Program-made: the position numbers and the translations under genes
NCBI GenBank assembly: GCA_963971575.1
Contig: OZ020625.1
Coordinates: forward strand, 14,547,646-14,611,645
Direction of reading: 5' to 3'
From: Liopterus haemorrhoidalis
Taxonomy: Eukaryota > Arthropoda > Insecta > Coleoptera > Dytiscidae
Length of the DNA stretch: 64,000 nucleotides
Shown here: in pieces, positions 9,321 through 20,642 of the stretch
How the letters are laid out: each line of letters opens with the position of its first letter
Position numbering within the stretch: the first letter of the stretch is position 1
The notes under the pieces: generated by a model
Databases searched by the model: none
Told to the model about the DNA's origin: nothing
Seen by the model: only the letters and a program-made list of their open reading frames with translations

Positions 9321-10295
9321 GTTTTTAGGGTTTTGTAGGTATGACCAAAAAACCCTTATACCGTCATTTTGTCGTATGTCTGTCTGTCTGTCTGTTAGAA
9401 ATTGTGGCCAAACGGCTAAACTTAGATAGTTGAAATTTGGCATGCTTATACAACTCTTTGACCCGCACATATGAAAAATACTAAAACATCTAAAAAACAT
9501 ATCCCCATAAAAAATATAAACAGATAAGTGCTCATCGAAAAAAAAAAAAAAAACTATATATTTTTAAAATTCTGAGTAGGATATCAAATGAAAGCCCTTA
9601 GTAGCCCCGTGGATGAACGAACAAAATTTATTTTTGCAAAATAAGTTATTTTGTGGCGATTTTTGCCAAAATTGTACAAAATAAATTTTGTCCTACACCC
9701 TGTATCTAGATGGTTTAAATTAAAAATCTGAAAAAAATCTAAGTAATGTACTTTGATTTTAACCGGAATAGTACTACAGGAATTTTTGATCAGATTATGT
9801 TTTCGGAAAATAACGCATTTTTTGTGTTTTTTTTGTTGACGATTTACAAAAGTTATAGTTATGTAACACACTAGACTAGAAGACGTATCATGGTCTAATG
9901 GTTAGCAGGCTCGATAGCTACCCAGAATTCTAGGGTACGCTCCCGGGCAGAGGAGACAATTTAATTTTTTGTTTTTTTTCTTCAATTTTTATTTTCTTTA
10001 AATGATTTTGTCAAAATTCTAGTTATATTTTGGCAAATGTTGCATTTAATTTTTAAGAGCGTAAATTTAATAACCAGTTGGAATGTTGGAATTATATTTT
10101 CATTCTATGTGTCATGTATACGAAACCAAAGGGGCGGAGCATATGACAACCAATGGAAGCCATAGTCGCAATTTTCAAAATCTTAATGAACCTTGCTATA
10201 TAAAAAATACTGCACATATTTAGAAACCTAAATAATGGTATTAGGTATTCGAATTAAAATTAACAAAAAAATATTTTAATATAAAATTTGTTTTT
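9321..10295 (+). repeat. ~1-kb dispersed repeat, copy A (carries a tRNA-like module)
   Basis: Begins GTTTTGTAGGTATGACCAAA, includes (GTCT)n and GGCATGCTTATACAAC, and ends in GGTATTAGGTATTCGAATT. A diverged copy lies in reverse orientation at 47430-48525, collinear over nearly the whole length. No ORF. The module at 9882-9957 differs completely from the module at the same place in the other copy. Confidence 0.8.
9882..9957 (+). ncRNA. tRNA-like module in repeat copy A
   Basis: A-box-like TGGTCTAATGGTTAGCA, of tRNA-Glu/Gly type, and 30 nt later a degenerate B-box GGGTACGCTCCCG. T-rich sequence follows. It does not fold into a complete tRNA and is best seen as a tRNA-derived Pol III head. Confidence 0.5.
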
Positions 10296-11067
10296 AAAGC
10301 TCTTAGATTAACAGACGATAAATTATTTTAAAAATATCGTTCATTTGCCGTGATTACTACAAATCAAAATTTGCCTTCACTTATTATATACCTGCGAAAC
10401 CCTGCAATGTGTGGAAATTCACACTTCACATAATTTTTTTAAAAATATTATGTAACTACAAAATAATAATAAAGTAAACTAAACCTTATACAAAAATGAA
10501 TAAATTAATTAAAAACTGTACAAAAAATAATTAACAAGTTTCTATAATTTATTAATTAATTTATCAGGAAGTAGGTCATAAAATAATTTAAACAATGATT
10601 GAGTAAACACCGGTTTCGATAATTAAAATTATCATCTTCAGTTTATTCAGTCTAATATAACATAATATGTCTAAACATATCTTATACGCCATATCTAGAC
10701 GTTGGGAACCTATTATTTATTTTTATTATATATGTCTAAACATAAAACCGGGCTTCAAGAAAGTATTGTCTGGTACCATAATTTTCATTATTAAAATAGA
10801 ATAAATAAAGTTAAAAATATAAAAATTTTAAAATTAAAAAAGTTCCGTTAAAATATCACAGAATACGTCGACTAAATAATATAACAAATATGTTCAGTTT
10901 GAATAAGGGTAGCAGATTTTCTATATTTTTCTGCAAGAAATATTATTTTAAAATTTTGGCGTTAAGCCAGGATAAGATTTAACGTCAATTCGCGCCGGTT
11001 TTGGTTGATTAACGAAATGGAACGTTCATGTTAACGTTATTATTTTGTATCCTATATCTAGATAACT
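10296..11067. other. AT-rich stretch with a Penelope-like terminal fragment
   Basis: No gene. At about 10605-10642 on the minus strand the sequence reads CTGAAGATGATAATTTTAAT followed by TATCGAAACCGGTG. This is the terminal signature of many Penelope-like elements, which carry hammerhead-type motifs (CUGANGA, stem, GAAAC). Only this short fragment is recognisable. Confidence 0.4.
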
Positions 11068-11406
11068 TTGAATACTCTACTAAACCTTAGGGAAATACTG
11101 TATCGACACCAAGGAGAACAAAATGAACCATTTAATTTTGTTACTACTGTATCTTTTGGTGGAGGTTCAATCATGGTGTGGGATGGAATATGTTTGGGAG
11201 CTCGCACAGAGCTAGTGGTGATTGATGACGGAGCGTTAACTGCAGATAGGTACCTCAGAGATATTCTTCAAGACGATGTTGTACCTCGTTCACCATATAT
11301 CGGAGAAAATTTCACCTTAAAGGATAATGCGCGCCCACACGTCGCCCTCTGTGTAATAGACTTTTTAAATCAAGTGGGTATAACAACAATGGGTTGGCCA
11401 GCGTGA
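11068..11406 (+). pseudogene. Tc1-like transposase fragment (DDE_3 domain)
   Basis: 112 codons matching the central DDE domain of Tc1-type transposases: FGGGSIMVWDGI, ARTELVVIDDGALTADRYLRDIL, then LKDNARPHVA carrying the second catalytic Asp, then FLNQVGITTMGWPA. The family normally continues WPARSPDLNPIEH with the third acidic residue; here a stop follows WPA. The N-terminal HTH region is missing and no ends were found. Confidence 0.8.
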
Positions 11407-11941
11407 ACATTATTCCAAAAAACATCGTACTAGAAGATTACCTGAGAGATATCAACAATATGTACACTACAGGGAAAATAATTAGATTTTTATGTCTGTT
11501 CCTTTAAATTTTCCGGTGTGTATATATAGAAGATAAAAGATAATTAATTTTTACATATTAATTTTAGTATTCTGTGGGATTGAATGGAATAATGACGTTT
11601 AGTCACAGAGTGGGGCATTATTTAACTAAACTTTCAATCAACTAAAAATTTGAATGAAAATGTAATCAAACTAAATTAATCATTCTTTATTCAATCAATA
11701 ATAGATGTAATCATAAATCCTTAACTAAATGATAATCATTAGTGTCAAATCATTAGTTTTCAATCATATTGTGATATTTTGTCAGAAAAATTTGAATCGC
11801 TTGAATCAATTTATATATTACATACATATATAATATCCTTTACCCAAATCGGAACAAAATATACCTAATACCCAAATTCTTAATAATTTTCGGTCTTCTT
11901 GCAGCTTTAGAAAGATCATTACATTTTGTCACTCTACCGAC

Positions 11942-12158
11942 CAGTGACCTTCCCCCCTAAGAAGGAAGGAAATGAAAATTAAAAGACACAAACACACTAG
12001 AGAATTTTAAAAATAGAGATGAGGAGCTTTTTTTTTAAGTCGTCACTTGTATTTTAGAAGTGAGGACCTTTTTTTTAGGTCATCACTTTATATTTACATA
12101 ATTTAAATAATTTTCTCTTCCGGGCACCCCCCAACAAAAATTCCTGGGTGCGCCACTG
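11942..12158. mobile_element. hAT MITE nested in the larger hAT element
   Basis: Second copy of the 8168-8428 family. The right end CTGGGTGCGCCACTG is clean and the left end CAGTGACC is shortened. Flanked by CTACCGAC (11934-11941) and CTACCAAC (12159-12166), a 7/8 duplication. Confidence 0.8.
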
Positions 12159-12632
12159 CTACCAACCTTAGAGAAACAACATATTTGGTAATGTTTTCTT
12201 CAAATTTTTGTGGTGACAATGTTCCGGCTCTAATAGTTCTTGATTTTTGAGAAACAACTGTTTGTCTACTTTTAGAATCAATGGCCATTTCAACACCCGA
12301 ATTTTAGTTATTGGAGGTTGGTCAAATTCTGATGCTGTCAAGTTAACCTAATATATTCGTGGACTTATGATTTTTTGTTAAATTTTTTTGCAAGTTTTGT
12401 TAAAGTTTTTCTTGAAAAGACTGAAAAGTTTTAGTTTTTTGCTTCTAGCGCCTCAGGGCTTCAGAATTTGAGGATTTTAACGTGTTTTTTATCCCCCTTT
12501 ATAAAACTCATCCCCAATTCAAGAGTCCGCATATTTTGCGGTGTATAACCCCCCACCCCACTCATATTTATCGTTTTTTTTTTTAACTATCTCTCTTGCG
12601 GAAATTCCTTCTGAAATTGGGTTGTAGATCCT

Positions 12633-12866
12633 TCAAAGCCAGGAGGACGTCCCTTCTTTTCCTTTTTTGGTATATGAGGTAACTTCCTCTCCCCCCAATA
12701 TTATAGTGGTGTTCAATGAACCAAATTCCCCAAATAAGTTATATTCTCTGTCGTATGCCTCTTTTGACTTCCGGGGAAGTAAATTTTGCAAGGTATTTAC
12801 TGCAATATGGTGGGGTACTGACAGCTGACAGCATATTTCAAAACAATAAATCAGTGATACCAACAT
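12633..12866 (-). pseudogene. ORF remnant, weakly like a tyrosine-recombinase (Crypton-type) N-terminus
   Basis: Residues ~28-48 read LQNLLPRKSKEAYDREYNLF, like the LP.KSK..Y...Y..F opening of the core-binding domain of Crypton or phage-integrase-like proteins in animals. The frame then degrades and no catalytic domain follows. The match is short and the call tentative. Confidence 0.25.
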
Positions 12867-13305
12867 ATAACAAATATTGCATAAAATGATATTGTTTGCT
12901 ATTAATACAAATTTATCAAATTAAAGAATAAATGGGAAAGTAGAAAAATAGTGAAAAAAAACTCGTTTCATAAGGCCTTTTGCCGCACTTGTCTATTAGA
13001 AAACTCGTGAAAAAATCAAATCTCAATCCTGAATTTAGTTTCAATCATAACTAAAAATTTATTCATAATAATGAGTAAATATTTAATTTAGTTACCAGTG
13101 TGAATAACTGCATTATGAGTGATGTACCTTACTCATTAATCAAGTCTTGAAATTAAATTTTTAATCTCAATCGTCAATCATTAGTTTGATTGCAATTTGC
13201 CCAACTCTGTTTAGTCACGAGTTCGGGGAGTACATTCCCTCCATGACGTAAGCATGGCGTGACGTAAGCATTAAGCATGAAGTAAGCATTTAAAAAAAAA
13301 AAAAA

Positions 13306-14162
13306 ATGGCGGAAACTGAGTCAGATCAGTATTCTGTCTTAAATGTTTCTAGTGATTTCTACTGTATTAAGTGTAAGAAAAAAGTGAAAAACGGGGTACA
13401 ATGTAATAATTGTGAAACTTGCTATCATCATAAGTGTTATTCTAATTCTGATATAGTGAACGATAGTAATTTCTGTTGTACGACTTGTGGTGAAACAAAC
13501 GCACCGCTGTCATTACTAGAAGTTCGTATCCAAGATAAGGTACGTTCTTAATAAGGAAATTCTTTTACTCCAAGGAGAAAATAATGCCTACAAGCTGTTA
13601 GTAAAGGAAATGAATGATAAGTTTATATCACTCATAAAAGAAAATGAACAGCTGAAATGTCAGTTGGCCAAGCCCGACTATGCTAGCGTATTACGCAAAA
13701 ATCACAGCAGTGCTACCGATATTATCCACAAATCGGTTACCATAAATAATTCTCTTAAAAAGATGCAGATGCCACCACAGTCGAGGAAAGAAGTACCATC
13801 AAATGATACTAATGCTTGTGAAATTGAAGTTAAATAAGTGAACAAAATGGCGCCAGTGAACAAAATGGCGCCATGTAATGTAAACAAAAACAATAAGGAT
13901 GTTATCAATCTCGTTGAACCAAATGACAGCTCTGGAGCAACTATCAACGATTTCCAGGAGCAAAAAAAAACGTAAATGGAAAAAAACACCCGTTAATAAT
14001 ATAGTGGGTACCCTGGATAACAATGCAATCTGCAATATTACAGCCGCACCGAAGAAAGCCTGGTACTTTTTAGGGAAAGTTAGCTCATCTACCACCGAAC
14101 AGCATATAGCTGCATATATGAAATCAGAATTCCCAATGCCGACATCATATGCACGGAAATAA
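13306..14162 (+). pseudogene. LINE ORF1 with PHD-like zinc finger, frameshifted
   Basis: The first segment (13306-13551) has a Cys4-His-Cys3-like PHD pattern: FYCIKCKKKVKNG, QCNNCETCYHHKCY, then FCCTTCG. Segments at 13610-13837 (Lys/Gln-rich, coiled-coil-like) and 13899-14162 (KKAWYFLGKVSSSTTEQHIA) continue it in other frames. PHD-bearing ORF1 proteins are known from CR1-like LINEs and probably bind the element RNA. At least two frameshifts. ORF2 starts at an ATG 133 bp downstream (14295). Confidence 0.65.
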
Positions 14163-14364
14163 AAACAATGGGAACCAACAGCTGCTTTAGGATCGGGATC
14201 AAGTACGATTCCCGTACTATTGTTGAAGACCCGTCCTTTTGGCCTAAAGGAGTAATTTTGCGCCAATATATTTTTAGAAAGCGAGCCCCCCCTGATGGAA
14301 ATAGATGATTCAACCCCACCTACCAGTCAGCTTTGTGTCCTATATTTTAATGCCCAAAGTATAA

Positions 14365-15106
14365 AGGCGCATCCCCACTATGCCGCAGTTTGCCAGTTGG
14401 AAAGGCCAGCTGGCAATGCCAACTGGCAAAGCCAACTGGCAAAGCCAGTGGCTGTATACACGTCCACATCTGTGTTGGCATTTAGTTTAGTCGCACAATG
14501 TTCACCGAGGAAGATTTACTAATTGCTTCAGCTGCTGTTATCATACTTGACAGTGAAGAAAAAATACGCAAACGGCGCAAACGACTGTTTTGGGTACGTC
14601 CAAGTCTTCAAAGTAGATCACGCACCGGACTTATTACATTCCCTCTCTTTTTTTATTTCGCGCGAAAAATGACACACCAAGTTTTTGATTTTTCTATCAA
14701 TTTCTTCTTTTTGTACTCCAAAACTAACCGCAATTTCCAATAGTGCGTCACATCTCTTATTCCTGTCTTTATAGTCCTTTAAACGACAGTCCCACAAAAC
14801 AGGACGATCCCGGTACAAATCGATCAAATTAAACACTTTTTCGTTTGTCCACTCCATCTATAAACAACGTTGCTCATATGCGTCTGAATCACAACCTGAA
14901 TTTAAGCCTAAAGCCGCGTGATGCCAGTTGGCACGTCCCCACTGACCGTTCTTATCGGCTTTCTTTGAAGGAGACCGACACTCGAGCGATTCTCGTTGGC
15001 ATGCCGCTGGCACGATGGCATGTGCCAACGGTCACGTCCACACTATGCCGCAGTTTGCCAACTGGCCTTGCCAACTGGCAAACTGCGGCATAGTGTGGAC
15101 GCCGCT
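14365..15106. mobile_element. PIF/Harbinger element carrying a MADF gene, inserted in LINE ORF2
   Basis: Flanked by TAA (14362-14364 and 15107-15109), the 3-bp Harbinger target. Ends AGGCGCATCCCCACTATGCC and GGCATAGTGTGGACGCCGCT are inverted. The subterminal region is full of TGCCAACTGGCA-type palindromes; 15037-15100 alone folds into a hairpin. It lacks the nuclease gene but keeps the second Harbinger gene (MADF). Removing it rejoins the LINE endonuclease sequence. Confidence 0.85.
14618..14857 (-). CDS. MADF (Myb/SANT-like) protein of Harbinger element
   Basis: ATG at 14855-14857, 79 codons. The sequence MEWTNEKVFNLIDLYRDRPV, then LWDCRLKDYKDRNKRCDALLEI, is a clear MADF DNA-binding domain: a trihelix with conserved W, LI..Y...P.LWD and Y..R..R. 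Harbinger elements encode such a protein beside the nuclease; it brings the nuclease to the nucleus and to its sites. The ORF runs beyond the domain to a stop with no break, so the N-terminal part may still be translated, but the usual C-terminal region is lost. Confidence 0.75.
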   Translation of the reverse strand: MEWTNEKVFNLIDLYRDRPVLWDCRLKDYKDRNKRCDALLEIAVSFGVQKEEIDRKIKNLVCHFSREIKKERECNKSGA

Positions 15107-17926
15107 TAAGACAAAAATCCAATTTTATACAAGTGTTGCTACAAGATCATCCGCAAGTGAATGTGATATGTGTTTGTGAACACTGGCTTAGTTCTGACAT
15201 AATTAACTCTTTCACAATACCTGGTTTTTTATTGTCATCTTTCTTCTGCAGAACCACTGGAAACGGTGGAACCGCTATTTTGTGAAACTGGGCACCCACG
15301 CCAAATCACTGGGTCTCATTAACCAACACTCAATTGAAACTCACTTTGAACTATGCGCGATCGAAATCAATAAATGTGTTATTTTATCACTTTACCGCAC
15401 TCCTAATAGTAATTTTAAATTTTTTTCTGATAAGCTGGATGAAGTCTTAGACTTAGCACATAAAAATTTAAATAATTTTAAAAACATTATGGTTTTTGGG
15501 GACTACAATGTAGACCGTTTTACACCTAATAATGAACTAAACATTTTCAAAGAAATACTGGACCGGTACGGTTTGCATTTCCTTATCAATGAAGCCACAC
15601 GAATAACAGACAGGTCTCGATCGTGCATAGATAATGTTATTTCAAATTTAAAACCAGAGCAGGTCAGTACTAAGGTTTTTAGTATTAATTTTTCTGACCA
15701 CGAAGGAATTTTAACATCAATTAATTTTAATTATGGTAATAAAAATGATTTACTTAAGAACAATAAATTAAACACACCACGGAAATTAATTAACACTGGC
15801 ACCTGTGATGATTTTAAAAATAATGTAAATTCCATTGATTGGAACTTAGTTCCTAAGAAAAATATTGATGTTATGTGTGATTTTATTATTAGCAACTTCC
15901 GTAAATGTATACAAGATAGTTTTCCTCTGGTTAAATGTACTAAAAAATACAATTTTCATGATGCACGTTGGTATACGAATGAAATCAAACAAATGAAAGA
16001 GCATCTCTTATTACTCAAAGATATACACAGAGCTCTTGGTACTGGGCAATCCTTGTTTAATTACAAAAACCTGAACAGAAAATATCGTTTGTTAATTAAA
16101 AATTCAAAAATTGAAGCAAATAATGATGCTATTTTTAATTCAGAAAATATATCACGTGCGTCATGGAACATTGTTAACCGTAAATCAGGCAGAACTAATC
16201 ATAAAAGGTTAGATAATTTATCTACCATTGACTGCGACCATTTCAATAATTTTTTTTGTTAATGTACCTAGTTCCATTCGGGCCAAAAATAACATACCAG
16301 ATATTTCATCTAATGATCTCTTGTCCATCCACTCAACGAGTAATATAAATACCTTCTTCCTTAATCCCGTTGACAAATTTGAAATAATTGGTATTATTAA
16401 TGGTCTAAAAAATAATAAATGCTTGAATTATTATGGCATAAGTCATTTCCATGTAAAATTAGTAAGCCAAACGATAGCTTCGCCACTTGCTTTCCTTATT
16501 AATAAATGTTTTGAACTCGGTTTTTTCCCAGCGGCATTAAAGATATCGAAAGTGACACCCATTTTTAAGAAAGGGAATGTTAACGATCCTCACAACATCA
16601 GACCAATATCACTGGTGCCTGTTTTCTCCAAAATAGCTGAAATTGCTATTAAAAGCAGATTAGTCTCATTTTTTAATAAATATGGTGTTCTTTCAAATAA
16701 GCAGTTATTACTATCGTCCATTACTTTGGCAATCGATGCAGTCCTGAAAACAGTCTACGAGGCATTTGAAAATGGTCAGTATGCATCGGCAGTGATGTGT
16801 GACCTTAACAAGGCTTTTGATTGCGTCGATCACTTTATTTTAGCAAGCAAACTGGATTCATGTGGAATTAGAGGTATTGCTAAGGATCTCATTATCTCTT
16901 ACCTTGAAAATCGCAGTCAGTGTGTGCATTACAACAACATGGTTTCTGACCTTCAGACCCTGAAACACGGTGTTCCACAAGGTAGTGTTTTAGGACCTTT
17001 GCTGTTTTTAATTTACAACAATGATCTACCAAGTAACATATCGCATGCTGACTGTGTATTATTCGCAGATGATACTACGCTGATTTGCCGTAGTACTGAT
17101 CTGATTAATCTTCAGACAATTATAACATCTGCATCTGCTGAAGCTGAACTGTGGTTTAGTGCTAACCGACTATGCCTTAATATGGAGAAAACACAAACCA
17201 TCCTATTTGGTTCGAAAGTCGATAGGACACTTAACTTCAAAATTAATCCCGTTAAACTTTTGGGTGTGTATCTAGATCCGGTTTTAAACTGGAAATACCA
17301 AATAGAGACCACAAAAAAAAATTAAATTCGGCCCTGTTTTTACTTAGGCAGTTAGCTCACTGTGTAAGTCCTAATATCTTCCTATAGTCCTATCATTTCG
17401 CTATAATCTTTTGGGGCAATTGTCCTGATGCCTTACAAATCTTCAAACTCCATCAGAATATTAGCTACAGCTAAATACAGAGACCACTGTAAACCTCTAT
17501 TTTTAAATTTGAATATCCTTACGCTTCCCGCAGTATACACACTGGAATGTTTACTTTATGTGAAATCTAATAAAAGCAGTTTCCATTCTCATACGGAACT
17601 GCACGGACATTTAACCAGACACAGGAAGAATCTAGTTCTTCCAAAATGCCGACTACTGAGAACACAGTCGACTCATATTTATGTGGGACTGAAATTATAT
17701 AACTGCCTGAGTGAAGAAGTGTGTGAGCTACCTATTATTAAATTTAAGGCACTAATTAAAAATTATTTACTGTTACTAGTCCCTTACACGGTAGAAGATG
17801 TCTTGTTTTCTTTATCGGGTTTAAAGGTACCTTAGATTTGCATATATGCTAATGTTTAATGTGTGACTTGGTGTAACAATTTTTGTATTGTATTAACCGT
17901 TAATAAATTATTATTATTATTATTAA

Positions 17927-18837
17927 GCACTCACTAAGAAGGTAAATTCGACCTCTAAGGGGGAAAAAAAAGGGTAAAGTGTGTTGTCACGGATTCATCA
18001 ACATATGTTAGGCCCGTTGAGATGTCGACTTGGTTTTGTTTACAACGGTTATAAATACTCATATACAAAAAAATAATTCAGGATTTTGCCCTAATCAACC
18101 CCTAAAGGCACGAATCTGGATTCGGCTTGAAATATAGATCTCTCTTCGTATTTTCTGTGTTTATTGTGTTATAACATTCCATTTTGGCATATAGGAGGTG
18201 CGATCAAAAAGTTAGTGCAATTTTTTAAATTTCCGCGCTACATTTGTCGATTGATAAACTTTTTTGTTGTCATACTGGTTAATCTCTCTTTGACGACTGT
18301 CTTAATTGGCATCGTATTTTAGATTTGACAGCTAATAACAAAAGTTAAGTTTCTCTATATTCCGCGATTTTTTATTTTTCACACTAAGGGATCAAAAATA
18401 GGCATTACATTTTGTCTGGAAAATGAAAGCAAATGCTATTAAGTAGTGGAAAGTTGCAGAAGTCATTTGGTGAGTCGAGTATTGTTGCGGGTTGGCTCAG
18501 CTGAGGGGTCGGGCTCAGTGAGTACCGCAATCAATCGGCCGCGGCTGGCTTTGCGGTAGAATTGAGCTATTTGTCGCCAGTCGTCCTGAAAGTAAATTTC
18601 CGTGTAGGTTCTCCAGGGTTTGATGAAATAAAGGTACAGCGTATGGGTTTAATATGTTTATTAATATATTTAACAAAACAACAATAGATGAAATTACAAT
18701 GGAAAAAGAAGCGTGATATGGGGATGGTGATGTGCATGAGATCAATGCGAAGTGGTTTGTGAGTCAGGTATTCGTCGCACGGGTTTGGCGCTTCGGCGGC
18801 GTCTCGGCGCAGAAGCGTTCGAGCAAACAGCGACTTA
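17927..18837. other. Intervening stretch: decayed repeats, possible LTR edge
   Basis: No gene. Near 18110-18195 there is a block similar to the Helitron-like sequence at 6660-6900. Minus-strand 18570-18680 contains an AATAAA signal and LTR-like sequence, but no paired LTR was found. Not resolved further. Confidence 0.35.
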
Positions 18838-18890
18838 GGCTACGGTTACAGTGGAAGCGTGTTCGCCCAAAGTACAGTTCGGGCGTATTA

Positions 18891-19848
18891 GGCTACGGTT
18901 ACAGTGGAAGCGTGTTCGCCCGAAGTACAGTTCGGGCATATTCGCGCGTATACGAGCGACTAGATAGGTGGTGTTTAGTTCTAGCAGTTATTTTAATGAC
19001 AAAAAAATAAATAAATGGGATATTTGTATTAAGAATGCCACAAAAAATGACATTTTAAAATGATATTAACCTTAACCAAAAACTCAAACGATGAAAGTAA
19101 CTAGATTGCATAATCTAGTTCCACCTAAACGTTTGGAATAGCCTATAATGCTCCAATTTCTTAGTAATATAGAAAATATCAAGAATGTTTGCATAATAAA
19201 GCAGGTTAAATTTGACACAATTCACCTTTGAGTAATTTTATATATATTTTTTTCTTCATTACATTAATTAAAAAAGTACGTCACTGTTATTCACGTACCA
19301 CCAAGTCTTCTTTCAGGTACCACTAGTGATACGCGTACCACCGGTTGAGAACCACTGGTGTAAACCATTCATATGTTTTGTTTTTTATTATGTTTAGAAC
19401 ATGGAAAAATTAAATATTTCTCCTTATCGCTAACTTTTAATTCAGTTGCCACTTCATCCCATAATTTACGTATTGGTCAATGGTAAGTTTTACATTTTTG
19501 ATCCCATAACGATCTTCGATCAAAAACTACAAATATTAATTTCTCAACATTCATTTTGCGCGAACATCTTTTCATCTTTCATCTCTTCATCGCTTCATCT
19601 CGCGCGAACAAAACAAACAATTTTGAATTCAGCTATTCGGGCGATTTACAATACACAGATGTGTACTTCTACACGCTAGAATTAGTCGCTCGAATGCGGG
19701 CGAGTACGAGCGTAGTTCGCGCGATTGATAAGCTTCTACAGTACCTAAAAACCTGTGTATTTCTACACGCTTTAATCAGTCGCGCGAATGCGGGCGAGTA
19801 CGCGCGACTTACTGTTCGCGCGAACACGCTTCCACTGTAACCGTAGCC
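18891..19848. mobile_element. H1-family copy inserted into the H1 left end
   Basis: 958 bp, GGCTACGG...CCGTAGCC, flanked by TTA (18888-18890 and 19849-19851). It is collinear with the outer element and lacks the three younger insertions, so it supplies the empty-site reference. The region about 18965-19145 is a 5'-truncated mariner-type MITE. Confidence 0.85.
19400..19560 (-). pseudogene. MADF-domain remnant in H1 copy
   Basis: The minus strand reads FDRRSLWDQK then RKLWDEVATELKVSDKEKY, parts of a MADF domain, with frame breaks. The same remnant occurs in the outer H1 copy at about 21240-21430. These identify H1 as Harbinger-derived. Confidence 0.6.
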
Positions 19849-20146
19849 TTAGCGTGTAAACGGGCATATTCACGCGTATACGAGCGACTAGATAGGTGGT
19901 GTTTAGTTCTAGCAGTTATTTTAATGACAAAAAAATAAATAAATGGGATATTTCTATTAAGAATGCCACAAAAAATGACATTTTAAAATGATATTAACCT
20001 TAACCAAAAAATGTTTATTGGAAGTATGAATTACAAACCTTAAACAAAACGGCCAAAAAGTACAATTCAAACGATGAAAGTAACTAGATTGCAAAATCTA
20101 GTTCCGCCTAAACGTTTGGAATAGCCTATCATGCTCCAATTTCTTA

Positions 20147-20427
20147 AGCCTGTAATACATGATGCGATTTCTCGTTTTGAATCTCGTACGATTTATCGTA
20201 CGATAATTATTCCTAACGGTATCGGTCACGTGACTATGCGCAATAATCTACTGCGTCGATATCTGTTCATTTCTATACAATATTTTAGGTCTGGAGCATA
20301 AATATTGGATGGTTTTCAATATCGTACAAGATCTCGTACGAAAATCCTGTAGTACACGATACAATAATTCTTGTACGATAAATCGTACGAGATTCAAAAC
20401 GAGAAATCGCATCATGTATTACAGGCT
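20147..20427. mobile_element. MITE H3 with 55-bp perfect terminal inverted repeats
   Basis: 281 bp. Ends start AGCCTGTAATACATGATGCG and the first 55 bp match the inverted right end exactly. TTA flanks both sides (20144-20146, 20428-20430). The paralogous uninterrupted site is at 19155-19170 (CAATTTCTTAGTAATAT), proving insertion with a 3-bp duplication. No coding capacity. Palindromic CGTACGATTTATCGTACG lies inside the TIR. Confidence 0.9.
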
Positions 20428-20642
20428 TTAGTAATATAAAAAATATCAAGAATGTTTGCATAATAAAGCAGGTTAATTTTGACACAATTCACCTTTGAGT
20501 AATTTTATATATATTTTTTTCTTCATTACATTAATTAAAAAAATACGTCACTGTTATTCACGTACCACCAAGTCTTCTTTCAGGTACCACTAGTGATACG
20601 CGTACCACCGGTTGAGAACCACTGGTGTAAACCATTCATATG

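Larger units (their letters stand above)
11606..13209. mobile_element. hAT element with CAGAGTTGGGCA ends
   Basis: Ends CAGAGTGGGGCA (11606) and TGCCCAACTCTG (to 13209) are inverted. Both sides are flanked by the identical 8-bp TTTAGTCA (11598-11605 and 13210-13217), which sets the ends exactly. The subterminal regions are rich in AATCATTAG/AATCAAACTAA motifs. No hAT transposase was recognised in the 1.6 kb. Inside are a smaller hAT MITE (11942-12158) and a minus-strand ORF remnant. Non-autonomous. Confidence 0.85.
14295..17835 (+). pseudogene. LINE ORF2: endonuclease and reverse transcriptase, broken
   Basis: Begins MEIDDS, then LCVLYFNAQSIK, the start of an APE endonuclease. It is cut at 14362 by a Harbinger element and resumes at 15110 with CVCEHWLSSD. 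The endonuclease continues with GDYNVD, ITDRSRSCIDNV and SDHEG (15282-15720). The RT follows in another frame from about 16230: KKGNVNDPHNIRPISL, AFDCVDHF, GVPQGSVLGPLLF, and the catalytic FADDTTLI near 17060-17090. A C-terminal RT-connected segment lies at 17428-17835. Frameshifts near 15280, 16250 and 17320 break the ORF. Typical CR1/jockey layout without RNase H. Confidence 0.85.
13306..17926 (+). mobile_element. CR1/jockey-superfamily LINE, decayed, interrupted by a Harbinger element
   Basis: Contains a zinc-finger ORF1, an endonuclease and a reverse transcriptase in order, and ends in a (TTA)n tail after AATAAATTATTATT. The 5' side abuts a small ATGACGTAAGCATGGC-type repeat and the right target duplication of the preceding hAT element. 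Frameshifts and a 742-bp insertion make it inactive. Confidence 0.85.

Noticed and set aside
15282..16262. Independent host endonuclease gene
   Set aside because: It is the APE domain of the LINE ORF2, directly followed by the RT.
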